From 66-474 sp035281745 (GTDB taxonomy: Bacteria > Pseudomonadota > Gammaproteobacteria > Xanthomonadales > Rhodanobacteraceae): 64,000 nucleotides of DNA. Of this stretch, positions 53,124-61,583 are shown piece by piece. The stretch spans positions 62,001-126,000 of the forward strand of contig DATEDI010000004.1 in NCBI GenBank assembly GCA_035281745.1, read 5' to 3'. Numbering within the stretch: position 1 is the first letter of the stretch; every line of letters begins with the position of its first letter. The notes beneath the pieces were generated by a model, which had not been told where the DNA came from, ran no database searches, and saw only the letters and a program-made list of their open reading frames with translations. A program made the position numbers and the translations under genes.

Positions 53124-53793
53124 CGACTTCGCGGCGTTCGCCACGCTGCCGCCGCACAAGCTGCGGCGCTGGCCCACCGCGACGGACGTGGCCGGCGTGG
53201 ACGAAGCGGGTTGCGCGCCGCTGGCAGGGCCGGTGGTGGTCGCCGCCGTGATCCTCGATCCGCGATGCCGCATCAACGGACTGGACGATTCCAAGGTCCT
53301 GTCGGAACCTACGCGGGAAAAGCTTTACGCGCGCATCGTGGCGCGTGCCCTGGCGTGGAACGTCGTCGCGGTCGGTGTCGAGGAGATCGATCGCATCAAC
53401 ATTTTTTACGCGCGCATGGCCGGCATGATGCGCGCGCTCGAACGCCTCACTTGCGCGCCGCGCTTCGCATTGATCGACGGCAACCGTTTACCGCGCACGC
53501 TGCCCTGCCCCGCGCGCGCACTGGTGGACGGCGACGCGATCGCGCCCTCCATCAGCGCAGCCTCGATCATTGCCAAGGTCACCCGCGACCGGCTGATGCG
53601 TGAGATGGACACGCGTTGGCCAGGTTACGGGTTCGCCCAGCACAAGGGTTATCCGACCCCGAGCCATCGCGAAGCGCTGCAGCGGTTGGGGCCGTGTCCC
53701 GAACACCGGCGCAGCTTCGCGCCCGTGCGGGCGGTGTGCGCGGAAGAACAGGGGCCCGTGCCCGTCCAGGCGGAACTCCTGAACCCGCTGTGA
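53107..53793 (+). CDS. rnhB: Ribonuclease HII
   Basis: Nicks the RNA strand at single ribonucleotides in DNA. The 228-residue protein has the catalytic Asp-Glu in VAGVDEAG, LDDSKVLSEPTREKLYARI, the SAASIIAKVTRDRLMREMD block and HKGYPTPSHREALQRLGPCP. Where family members have DEAGRGPLAGPV, this one reads DEAGCAPLAGPV, so the GRG motif that contacts the ribonucleotide 2'-OH is changed. It also has about 25 extra N-terminal residues. The ATG at 53107 lies inside the end of the sulfatase gene. Confidence 0.9.
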   Translation: MTLPIDDFAAFATLPPHKLRRWPTATDVAGVDEAGCAPLAGPVVVAAVILDPRCRINGLDDSKVLSEPTREKLYARIVARALAWNVVAVGVEEIDRINIFYARMAGMMRALERLTCAPRFALIDGNRLPRTLPCPARALVDGDAIAPSISAASIIAKVTRDRLMREMDTRWPGYGFAQHKGYPTPSHREALQRLGPCPEHRRSFAPVRAVCAEEQGPVPVQAELLNPL

Positions 53794-53804
53794 CGATTCG
53801 CGCA

Positions 53805-53995
53805 GGGTCGGGCCGACCTTGGGCTCCATCCGGCGAAACCAAACAGCTTGTGGGGTTTCAATCGAGGCTTCGCTCAATCCAATCCATCCGCCGCTCTTGC
53901 AGGTTGGCCTGAACCGGGCTCCATCCGGCGAAGCCCAACATTTTCCGTCGGGCTTCGCACGCCCAAGTCCGGGGTCAACCCAACCCGGCAATGCA
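53805..53995. repeat. Imperfect tandem repeat (about 95 bp, two units) before dnaE
   Basis: The phrase GGGCTCCATCCGGCGAA occurs at 53821-53837 and again at 53916-53932. Similar bases precede it (GGGCCGACCTT; TTGGCCTGAACC) and GGTTTC.../GGCTTCG...-type bases follow it, giving a 95-bp period. The second unit contains GAAGCCCAACA, linking it to the dispersed repeat before pyrH. The 303-bp gap holds nothing else recognisable. Confidence 0.6.
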
Positions 53996-54096
53996 ATAAC
54001 CGTGTGGGAAGGCCATGGGCAACGCCGCAGCACGCTGTCAAGCTTGCCGCACCCGCGTGGCGACAATACGCTTGCACGGTTGCCACGAACCTCGTC

Positions 54097-57000
54097 ATGC
54101 CGATCCGCTACGTCCACCTGCGCACCCACAGCGAATATTCGCTGCGCGACTCGACCATCCGCATTCCGGAAAAACCGGAATATGGCGATCCGGCCAAGGC
54201 CAAACATGCGAACCTCGTCAGCCGCGCGACGGAGCTGGGCTTGCCGGCGCTGGCGCTGACGGATGATTCCAATCTGTTCGCGCAGATCAAGTTCTACCGC
54301 GCCGCGGAAAAAGCCGGCATCAAGCCGATCGTTGGCTGCGACGTCTGGATCGCCAATCCCGACGATCCGACGCGCCCCGACCGCCTCACCCTGCTTTGCC
54401 GCGACCACCCTGGTTATCTCAACCTCGCGCGGCTGATCTCGCGTGGTTGGCTGGAAGGTCAGCACGCCGGGCGCGCGCAACTGCAAGCAGACTGGCTGGA
54501 TGGCGCCACCGGCGGCCTGTTCGCGATCGCGGGCCGCGACAGCGCCTGCGGACGGTTGCTGGTCGCGCAACGCGAATACGATGCGCAACTCACCCTCGAT
54601 TCCTTGCGCCGCCATTTCGATGACGGCCTGTACCTCGAAATCACCCGCACGCAGCGCGAAGGCGAGGACACCTTCAACGCCCACGCGCTGCAGCTTGCAT
54701 CGCGCCTCGACCTGCCGGTGCTGGCCACCAACGACGTGCGCTATCTCGACGCCGACGACTTCGAGGCACACGAGGCGCGCGTGTGCATCCAGCAGGGCTA
54801 CCAGCTTTCCGATCCGCGCCGGCCGCACGAGTATTCGACCGAACAATGGCTGAAACCCGCCGACACGATGGCGGCACTGTTCGCCGACCTGCCCGAAGTA
54901 CTGGACAACACGGTCGAACTCGCCAAGCGCTGCAATCTCGAACTGTCGTTCGGCACGTACTACCTGCCGGCGTTTCCGGTGCCCGCGAAGGAAACGCTGG
55001 AATCGTGGATCGGCAACCAGTCGCGCGAAGGCCTCGAACAACGCCTCGCCGAAAGCGGCGTGGCCGACGGCCACACGCGCGAAGACTACACATCGCGCCT
55101 CGAACTGGAACTGGACGTGATCGGCAAGATGGGCTTCGCCGGCTACTTCCTGATCGTGTCCGACTTCATACGCTGGGCCAAGTCGCGTGATATTCCGGTC
55201 GGGCCGGGGCGCGGTTCGGGCGCGGGCTCGGTGGTGGCGTGGTGCCTCAAGATCACCGATCTCGATCCGCTGCGTTTCGGCCTGCTGTTCGAACGCTTCC
55301 TCAACCCCGAACGCGTGTCGATGCCCGACTTCGACGTCGACTTCTGCATGGAACGCCGCGACGAGGTGATCGCGTACGTCGCCGACAAGTACGGCCGCGA
55401 CCAGGTCAGCCAGATCATCACCTACGGTTCGATGGCGGCGAAAGCCGTGCTGCGCGACTGCGGCCGGGTGCTGGGCATGCCGTACGGCCAGGTCGACAAG
55501 ATCGCAAAACTGATCCCGCGCGTGCCGCTGGACCTGACGCTTTCCGACGCGCTGGGCCTCAGCGGGAAATCGAAGAAGGAACCCGACCGGGTGGTACGTG
55601 AGTTCTGCGAGGCGTACCAGCAGGATGACGAGGCGCGCACGCTGATCGACCTCGCCCTGAAACTGGAAGGCCTGACCCGCAACGCCGGCAAGCACGCGGG
55701 CGGCGTGGTGATCGCGCCGACCCCGCTGACCGATTTCGCGCCGCTTTATTCGGAACCCGGCGGTGCCGGCGTCGTGACGCAATACGACAAGAACGACGTC
55801 GAAACCGTGGGCCTGGTGAAGTTCGACTTCCTCGGGCTGCGCACGCTCACCATCATCGACTGGGCGGTGAAGGCGATCAATGCGCGGCGCGCGAAAACCG
55901 GCGAGGAACCGCTCGACATTGCAACGCTGCCGCTCGACGACCCCGCGGTCTTCAAGCTGTTCCGCGAGGCACGCACCGGCGCGGTGTTCCAGTTCGAAAG
56001 CGCCGGCATGCAGCGGCTGCTGAAAGACGCCAAACCCGACCGCTTCGAGGACCTGATCGCGCTGAACTCGCTGTTCCGCCCGGGCCCCATGGACCTGATC
56101 CCGAGCTACGTCGCGCGCAAGCACGGCCGCGAGAAGGTGACCTACCCCGACCCGCGCGTCGAGCCCGTGCTCAACGAAACCTTCGGCATCATGGTCTATC
56201 AGGAGCAGGTGATGCAGATGGCGCAGATCGTCGGCGGCTACTCGCTCGGCGGCGCCGACCTGCTGCGACGCGCGATGGGCAAGAAGGTGCCAGCCGAGAT
56301 GGCCAAGCATCGCGGCATCTTTCGCGACGGCGCGATGCAGAACGGCGTCGAGGAGAGAAAGGCCGACGCGATCTTCGACCAGATGGAAAAATTCGCGGGC
56401 TACGGCTTCAACAAGTCGCATGCCGCCGCGTATTCGCTGGTCGCGTACCAGACCGCGTGGCTGAAAACACACTACCCCGCCGAATTCATGGCCGCCACGA
56501 TGTCGTCCGACATGGACGCCACCGACAAGCTGGTGCAGTTCATCGAAGACGCGCGCGGCATCGGACTCTCCGTATTACCACCCGACGTGAACGCGTCGGA
56601 CTACCACTTCGTCGCGATACCCGGCGACGGGCCGAAAACGCACGACGCGATCCGCTACGGCCTCGGCGCGATCAAGGGCGTGGGCCGCGCGGTGTGCGAA
56701 GCCATCGTGGCGGCGCGCACCGCGGGTGGAGCATTCCGCGATCTGGCGGACTTCTGCGCGCGCATGGATTCTGGCAAGTTGAACAAGCGTGTGTTCGAAG
56801 CGCTAATCCAGTCGGGCGCGATGGATACGCTGGGCGCCAATCGCGCCACGTTGACCGCGCAATTGCCGGAAGCGGTAAAGGCCGCCGAGCAAAGCCTGCG
56901 CGATCGCGAAGCCGGACAGAACGACATGTTCGGCGCCGCGCTGGCGCCGGTCGCGACGGTTTCCATTGCAACGCCGCAGCAGCCCCCGTGGACGCTGGAA

Positions 57001-57693
57001 CGCAAGCTCGCGGGCGAGCGCGCCACCCTCGGCCACTACCTTTCCGGCCATCCCACCGATCCCTGGCGCGAGGTGCTCGCACAACTTGCGAGTTGCCCCA
57101 TCGGCGACATCGCAGATCGCCACGAGCCCCCCCCGCCCCGCGGCGGCGGCGATGACGATGACAACCGCCGGCGCCGCCCGCCGGAAACGCCGTGGGCCGT
57201 TGCCGGCATGATCGTGAAGATGCGTCGCCGCGGCGACACCGGCGCTGCGGTACGCATCGAGGACTGGAGCGGCGCGATCGAAGTCAATTTCTTCCGCGAG
57301 GCAATGCAGCAATACGCACCGCTGTTGCAGCCCGACGCCATCCTTGTCATCGAAGGCGGCCTCGCGCTCGACGACTTCAGCGGCGAACTTGCGATCCGCG
57401 CACGCCGTGCATGGACACTGGACGAAGCCTGCGAAGCCGGCGCGCGCGTATTGCGTGTCGGCGTCAACGGCATCGATGCCGGGTTCGTCACCACCTTCAA
57501 GCGCGCACTCGCCGGTCATTGCGGCGGCCGTACGCCGCTGCTGCTCACCGGCTATCGCAACGCGACTGGCAGCGCCGATCTTCGGCTCGGCGACGACTGG
57601 CGTGTCAAGGTCAGCACCAACCTTCTGCGCAGCCTTGCAGAGGTGCCGGGCGTCAAGTCCGTGCAGCCCTCGCTGTCGCGGCCCGCCGCGTGA
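54097..57693 (+). CDS. dnaE: DNA polymerase III subunit alpha
   Basis: Replicative polymerase. The 1198-residue protein starts MPIRYVHLRTHSEYSLRDST with the PHP domain, followed by the C-family polymerase core. PVGPGRGSGAGSVVAWCLKI is the Gly-rich nucleotide loop, and SMPDFDVDFCMERRDEV contains catalytic Asp411 and Asp413. The third Asp lies in the FDFLGLRTLTIID region. An HhH and OB fold (about 1010-1110) and a C-terminal tail follow. A low-complexity acidic/Pro/Arg insert (about 1008-1028; PPPPRGGGDDDDNRRRRPP) precedes the OB fold. Upstream in-frame codons are repeat DNA and were not used. Confidence 0.97.
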   Translation: MPIRYVHLRTHSEYSLRDSTIRIPEKPEYGDPAKAKHANLVSRATELGLPALALTDDSNLFAQIKFYRAAEKAGIKPIVGCDVWIANPDDPTRPDRLTLLCRDHPGYLNLARLISRGWLEGQHAGRAQLQADWLDGATGGLFAIAGRDSACGRLLVAQREYDAQLTLDSLRRHFDDGLYLEITRTQREGEDTFNAHALQLASRLDLPVLATNDVRYLDADDFEAHEARVCIQQGYQLSDPRRPHEYSTEQWLKPADTMAALFADLPEVLDNTVELAKRCNLELSFGTYYLPAFPVPAKETLESWIGNQSREGLEQRLAESGVADGHTREDYTSRLELELDVIGKMGFAGYFLIVSDFIRWAKSRDIPVGPGRGSGAGSVVAWCLKITDLDPLRFGLLFERFLNPERVSMPDFDVDFCMERRDEVIAYVADKYGRDQVSQIITYGSMAAKAVLRDCGRVLGMPYGQVDKIAKLIPRVPLDLTLSDALGLSGKSKKEPDRVVREFCEAYQQDDEARTLIDLALKLEGLTRNAGKHAGGVVIAPTPLTDFAPLYSEPGGAGVVTQYDKNDVETVGLVKFDFLGLRTLTIIDWAVKAINARRAKTGEEPLDIATLPLDDPAVFKLFREARTGAVFQFESAGMQRLLKDAKPDRFEDLIALNSLFRPGPMDLIPSYVARKHGREKVTYPDPRVEPVLNETFGIMVYQEQVMQMAQIVGGYSLGGADLLRRAMGKKVPAEMAKHRGIFRDGAMQNGVEERKADAIFDQMEKFAGYGFNKSHAAAYSLVAYQTAWLKTHYPAEFMAATMSSDMDATDKLVQFIEDARGIGLSVLPPDVNASDYHFVAIPGDGPKTHDAIRYGLGAIKGVGRAVCEAIVAARTAGGAFRDLADFCARMDSGKLNKRVFEALIQSGAMDTLGANRATLTAQLPEAVKAAEQSLRDREAGQNDMFGAALAPVATVSIATPQQPPWTLERKLAGERATLGHYLSGHPTDPWREVLAQLASCPIGDIADRHEPPPPRGGGDDDDNRRRRPPETPWAVAGMIVKMRRRGDTGAAVRIEDWSGAIEVNFFREAMQQYAPLLQPDAILVIEGGLALDDFSGELAIRARRAWTLDEACEAGARVLRVGVNGIDAGFVTTFKRALAGHCGGRTPLLLTGYRNATGSADLRLGDDWRVKVSTNLLRSLAEVPGVKSVQPSLSRPAA

Positions 57694-57776
57694 AAACCGG
57701 GGTCAGAGTGCAATTTCGCGCTTTTCGCGCCGCCATCCATTGGGCAAATTGGAAATTGCACTCTGACCCCGGTTTT
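57693..57776. repeat. 24-bp perfect inverted repeat between dnaE and accA
   Basis: AAAACCGGGGTCAGAGTGCA... (57693-57716) is repeated in exact complement at 57753-57776, with 36 bp between. The left arm begins on the last base of the dnaE stop. The GGGGTCAGAGTGCAATT type is a dispersed palindromic repeat seen in xanthomonads and relatives. It could form a terminator-like structure, and its right arm supplies the -35 region of the accA promoter. Confidence 0.8.
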
Positions 57777-57789
57777 CGGCCGGTATAAT
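57762..57789 (+). promoter_or_regulatory. Probable accA promoter
   Basis: A perfect -10 TATAAT (57784-57789) has a -35-like TCTGAC (57762-57767) 16 bp upstream, inside the right arm of the palindrome. A start site near 57796 would give a short leader to the accA ATG at 57818. Confidence 0.6.
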
Positions 57790-57817
57790 CGACGCTTCGC
57801 CGGATCAGACGCAGCGA

Positions 57818-58774
57818 ATGAACCCCAATTTCCTTGATTTCGAGCAGCCGATCGCCGAGCTGGAAGACAAGCTGCGCGAACTGACCACGGCGGGTCGGGA
57901 TAACGCCATCGACGTCGATGACGAGGTCGGCAAGCTGCGCTCGAAGCTGCGCAGCAAGACCGCCGAGATCTTCCGCGACCTTTCGCCGTGGCAGACCACG
58001 CAACTGTCGCGCCATCCCGGGCGCCCCTACACCCACGATTACGTCGCGGTGATCTGCGACGAATTCCACGAGTTGGCAGGCGATCGCATGTACGCCGACG
58101 ACGCGGCCATCGTCGGCGGGCTGGCGCGCATCATCGGGCGACCGGTGATGGTGATCGGCCACCAGAAAGGCCGCGACATCAAGTCCAAGGTGCGCCGCAA
58201 CTTCGGCATGCCGCGCCCGGAAGGCTATCGCAAGGCGCTGCGCCTGATGCAGATGGCCGAACGTTTCGGCTTGCCGATCCTCACCTTCATCGACACGCCC
58301 GGCGCCTATCCGGGCGTCGGAGCCGAAGAGCGCGGCCAGAGCGAAGCCATCGCGCGCAATCTCGAAGTCATGGCCGATTTGAAGGTGCCGATCGTGTGCA
58401 CCGTGATCGGCGAAGGCGGCTCCGGTGGTGCGCTGGCGATCGGCGTCGGCGACCGCGTCAACATGCTGCAGTATTCGACCTATTCCGTGATCTCGCCCGA
58501 GGGTTGCGCGTCGATCCTGTGGAAGAACGCCGGCCGCGCCAGAGACGCCGCGGAAGCGCTGGGCCTGACCGCGCCGCGCCTCAAGGAACTCGGCCTGATC
58601 GACAAGATCATCCGCGAGCCCACCGGCGGCGCGCACCGCAACCCGCGCTCGATGGCGATCCGCCTGAAGGCGGTGCTGCTGAACGAGCTCGACGAGCTGC
58701 AGGCGTTGCCGGTGGAGCAACTGCTCGAACAGCGCTACCAGCGTCTGCGCGGTTACGGCGCGTACCAGGACTGA
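57818..58774 (+). CDS. accA: Acetyl-CoA carboxylase carboxyltransferase subunit alpha
   Basis: With AccD transfers CO2 from carboxybiotin to acetyl-CoA to make malonyl-CoA. The 318-residue protein matches the family throughout: FLDFEQPIAELEDKLREL, VAVICDEFHELAGDRMYADD, FIDTPGAYPGVGAEERGQSE, VIGEGGSGGALAIGVGDRV and STYSVISPEGCASILWKNA. Its own promoter seems to lie in the dnaE-accA gap. Confidence 0.97.
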   Translation: MNPNFLDFEQPIAELEDKLRELTTAGRDNAIDVDDEVGKLRSKLRSKTAEIFRDLSPWQTTQLSRHPGRPYTHDYVAVICDEFHELAGDRMYADDAAIVGGLARIIGRPVMVIGHQKGRDIKSKVRRNFGMPRPEGYRKALRLMQMAERFGLPILTFIDTPGAYPGVGAEERGQSEAIARNLEVMADLKVPIVCTVIGEGGSGGALAIGVGDRVNMLQYSTYSVISPEGCASILWKNAGRARDAAEALGLTAPRLKELGLIDKIIREPTGGAHRNPRSMAIRLKAVLLNELDELQALPVEQLLEQRYQRLRGYGAYQD

Positions 58775-58945
58775 GCCGATACCGGTGCGATGAATCCTCA
58801 CACCGATTCCGGATTCGGCCCTGCGGCACGCTCCGGAATGACGAGCAGCGTCGGCGCTGACCTTCAGCGGTTGGTGTCCGCCCCGGTGAGCCACGCGTTG
58901 CGCCGCCGCGCTACCATCGACGCATCTGCCGCGATGGAGTTGTCG

Positions 58946-59695
58946 ATGGCCAACGAATCCGCCGCCAAGCTCGCCGTCCTGATCGACGCCGACAATGCGC
59001 AGCCGTCGCTGCTCGATGCGCTGCTCGCGGAAATTGCCAAGTACGGAACCGCGCACGTCAAGCGTGCCTACGGCGATTGGACCGACACTCACCTGAAAAG
59101 CTGGAAGGAGACGCTGCTGAAGCAGTCGATCCAGCCGATGCAGCAGTTTGGCTACACGCGCGGCAAGAATTCCACGGATTCCGCGCTGATCATCGATGCC
59201 ATGGATCTGCTGTATTCCGGGCGCTTCGACGGCTTCTGCATCGTGTCCAGCGACAGCGACTTCACGCGGCTGGCCGGGCGCCTGCGCGAATCCGGACTGA
59301 TCGTGTACGGCTTCGGCGAGCGCAAGACGCCGGAGCCGTTCGTCGCCGCGTGCGACAAGTTCGTGTATGTCGAGAATCTGTCCGGCAAACCCGACGAACC
59401 CACCCCGCAAAAGCCCCGCACGGCGGCACAATTGAAGCAGGATTCCGCGCTGGTCAACCTGCTGCGCCACGCGGTGGAGGCCGCCTCCGATGACGAGGGC
59501 TGGGCCGGCCTCGGACCGGTCGGCTCGATCATCAGCAAGCAGCGCCCCGACTTCGACGCGCGCAGCTATGGCTATGGCAAGCTGAGCGACCTGATCACCG
59601 CGACGACGCTGTTCGACATCGAGCGGCGCAGCGCCGGAGAAGGCCGCGCCAAGACCATCCACGTCCGCAATCGCGCAAAATCCGGCAAGGCTTGA
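58946..59695 (+). CDS. NYN-domain putative ribonuclease with LOTUS/OST-HTH domain
   Basis: A 249-residue protein of the LabA/DUF88 group. The PIN-like NYN domain (about 8-150) has the acidic residues in KLAVLIDADNAQ, NSTDSALIIDAMDLLYSGRF and CIVSSDSDFTRLAGRLRESG. A C-terminal OST-HTH/LOTUS domain follows (about 170-245: ALVNLLRHAVEAASDDEGWA, ARSYGYGKLSDLITATTLFD). This pairing predicts an RNA-binding endoribonuclease; no bacterial target is known. GGAG precedes the ATG at 58946. The 171-bp gap after accA contains a degenerate GGAATGACGAGC repeat piece. Confidence 0.85.
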   Translation: MANESAAKLAVLIDADNAQPSLLDALLAEIAKYGTAHVKRAYGDWTDTHLKSWKETLLKQSIQPMQQFGYTRGKNSTDSALIIDAMDLLYSGRFDGFCIVSSDSDFTRLAGRLRESGLIVYGFGERKTPEPFVAACDKFVYVENLSGKPDEPTPQKPRTAAQLKQDSALVNLLRHAVEAASDDEGWAGLGPVGSIISKQRPDFDARSYGYGKLSDLITATTLFDIERRSAGEGRAKTIHVRNRAKSGKA

Positions 59696-59698
59696 ACC

Positions 59699-61027
59699 GT
59701 GTGGACGGATGATCTGCGGGCGCAGATCGAGGCGAACGCGTCGCCCGCCCTCTGCGTCGCCTTCAGCGGCGGTCCCGATTCGACCGCGCTGCTGCACGCG
59801 CTGGCGCAATTGCCACAAGCGCGCGAATGCAACATGCGCGCGCTGCACGTCGATCATGGCTTGCACGCAGCCAGCGCGGATTGGGCGAAACGCTGCACGG
59901 ATTTCTGCAAATCGCTGGACGTGCCTCTGGCCACGTTTCGCGTGCAGGTGGACCACGCACGCGGCGAAGGCCTCGAAGCCGCGGCTCGCCGCGCGCGCTA
60001 CGCCGCGTTCGCCCAAAACCTCGGTGAAGGCGAATGGTTGGTGCTGGGTCACCATCGCGACGATCAAGTCGAAACGGTTCTGTTGAAGCTGCTGCGCGGC
60101 GCGGGACCGGAAGGCCTGGGTGGCATGCGGGCGCGGCGTCCGTTCGCACGCGGCTGGCTATGGCGTCCATTGCTCGAAACATCACGCGAAGAATTGCGCA
60201 AGTATTTGTCTGAAAAAGAACTTTCGTGCATTGACGATCCTGCCAATGCCAACCTCCGATTCGCGCGCAACGTGTTGCGGCGGGAAATCCTGCCGTGCAT
60301 CGCGGCGCACTGGCCGCACGCCGATGCATCCATCCTGCACGCGGCGCAGCTTTGCCGCGCTGCCGCCGACTACATCGACGCTGCCGCACAAACCGCGCTG
60401 GCGACATTGCGGCGCGATGCGAACACGCTGGACGTCACTGGCTGGCTGGCGCTGCCCGAGGCATTGCGCGCGCCGGTGCTGGATGCGTGGCTGCACGCGC
60501 GCGGTTTTTCCGAGCCAGCCGATGCACCGCGCGCAGAATTGGCGAAGCAAGCCGCGAACGCGTCGGGCGGCAGCACGCCCGTCATCGCCTGGCCGGGCAC
60601 CGAGGTTCGGATCTGGGACGGACGGCTGTACGCGATGCCGTCGCTGTCGGTCCCGGCTGCCGATTGGCATACGCAATGGCACGGCGCGCCGCTCGAATTG
60701 CCGCCCGATTGCGGCGAACTGCACCTCGAAGCGATGCCCCCGGCGTCAACGTGCGCGGCCAGCACGCCATTCGATCCGCCGCTGATCGTGCGCTTTCGAG
60801 AAGGCGGCGAACGGATCAAGCCCGCCGGCGATCCGCACACCCGCGAATTGCGCGACCTGTTCCAGCAAGCGCGTGTGCCGCCGTGGCTGCGCACGCGCTG
60901 TCCGCTGGTTTTCGAGAATCACGAATTGATCGCAGTTGCGGGCCTGTGGATCAGCGAGCATGGCAAAGCGATTTTCGACGCCTGCGGCGCGAGCCCAAGC
61001 TGGGTACTGCCTGCCTGGGCCGAATGA
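59699..61027 (+). CDS. tilS: tRNA(Ile)-lysidine synthetase
   Basis: Modifies C34 of tRNA-Ile(CAU) to lysidine, changing decoding from AUG to AUA; normally essential. The 442-residue protein has the PP-loop SGGPDS (residues 23-28), VDHGLHAASADWAKRC, AARRARYAAFA and GHHRDDQVETVLLKLLRG. The TilS substrate-binding and C-terminal domains follow (PPLIVRFREGGERIKPAGDP). The start is GTG at 59699, 3 nt after the NYN gene stop; the two may be co-transcribed. Confidence 0.94.
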   Translation: MWTDDLRAQIEANASPALCVAFSGGPDSTALLHALAQLPQARECNMRALHVDHGLHAASADWAKRCTDFCKSLDVPLATFRVQVDHARGEGLEAAARRARYAAFAQNLGEGEWLVLGHHRDDQVETVLLKLLRGAGPEGLGGMRARRPFARGWLWRPLLETSREELRKYLSEKELSCIDDPANANLRFARNVLRREILPCIAAHWPHADASILHAAQLCRAAADYIDAAAQTALATLRRDANTLDVTGWLALPEALRAPVLDAWLHARGFSEPADAPRAELAKQAANASGGSTPVIAWPGTEVRIWDGRLYAMPSLSVPAADWHTQWHGAPLELPPDCGELHLEAMPPASTCAASTPFDPPLIVRFREGGERIKPAGDPHTRELRDLFQQARVPPWLRTRCPLVFENHELIAVAGLWISEHGKAIFDACGASPSWVLPAWAE

Positions 61028-61109
61028 AAGACGATCGCGCGAACAACCATTCAGACTGCGTCCACGCTATCCGCGATAACAAGACCGCGAGTCAGAGGAG
61101 GAAACCGAC

Positions 61110-61556
61110 ATGAAAACCGCACGCATTGTCGCCATGGTCGCGCTCGCGCTTGCCGGCACGGGCCTTCTCACCGCCACGCCGGCACTGGCCGATCCGCCGC
61201 CGTGGGCGCCCGCGCATGGCTGGCGCGCCAAGCATCAGTATGTCTACTACCCGTCGGCCGAAGTTTATTACGCGCCGGATACCCGGATGTGGTTCTGGCT
61301 GGGCGGTGATGGTTGGCAGGCCGGCATCAGCTTGCCGATCGCGTTGCAGGGCTACGTGCGCGCCGGTGGCGTGAACATCGGGCTCGACGTCGATCGGCCG
61401 TATCTGCGCAACGACTACGTGGTACGCCATTACGGCGGCCATCAACATCGTTGGTGGGGCGACGAAGATCGCGGACATGGGCACGGCCACGGCAACCATG
61501 GAAACGGCAACCATGGCGGTCATGGCAATGGCGGCCACAGTCACGGTGGCCACTGA
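61110..61556 (+). CDS. Exported protein with His/Gly-rich tail
   Basis: A 148-residue protein with a signal peptide (ending near TPALAD). The body (PPWAPAHGWRAKHQYVYYPS, VYYAPDTRMWFWLGGDGWQA, VDRPYLRNDYVVRHYGG) is a Tyr/Trp-rich beta fold that I have seen in small periplasmic proteins without assigned role. The last about 30 residues are a His-Gly-Asn repeat (HGHGHGNHGNGNHGGHGNGG) likely to bind Ni, Zn or Cu. AGAGGAGG precedes the ATG. Confidence 0.7.
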   Translation: MKTARIVAMVALALAGTGLLTATPALADPPPWAPAHGWRAKHQYVYYPSAEVYYAPDTRMWFWLGGDGWQAGISLPIALQGYVRAGGVNIGLDVDRPYLRNDYVVRHYGGHQHRWWGDEDRGHGHGHGNHGNGNHGGHGNGGHSHGGH

Positions 61557-61583
61557 CCGCAACATTCCACGGCCAACCGTCTT

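Noticed and set aside
53821..53940. A CRISPR array, suggested by direct repeats
   Set aside because: Only two imperfect copies at a 95-bp period, no cas genes, and the units are related to a dispersed repeat family.
53848..54096. N-terminal extension of DnaE by 83 residues
   Set aside because: The extension is made of tandem repeat DNA and precedes the conserved MPIRYVHLRTHSEYS start of the PHP domain.
53488..56472. A 994-codon open frame on the minus strand opposite dnaE
   Set aside because: It lies wholly antisense to dnaE and rnhB, has no recognisable domain and the skewed composition typical of shadow frames in high-GC DNA.
57653..60067. An 804-codon minus-strand frame across accA, the NYN gene and part of tilS
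   Set aside because: Three well-supported genes occupy the plus strand here; the antisense product is rich in Arg, Ala and His with no domain.
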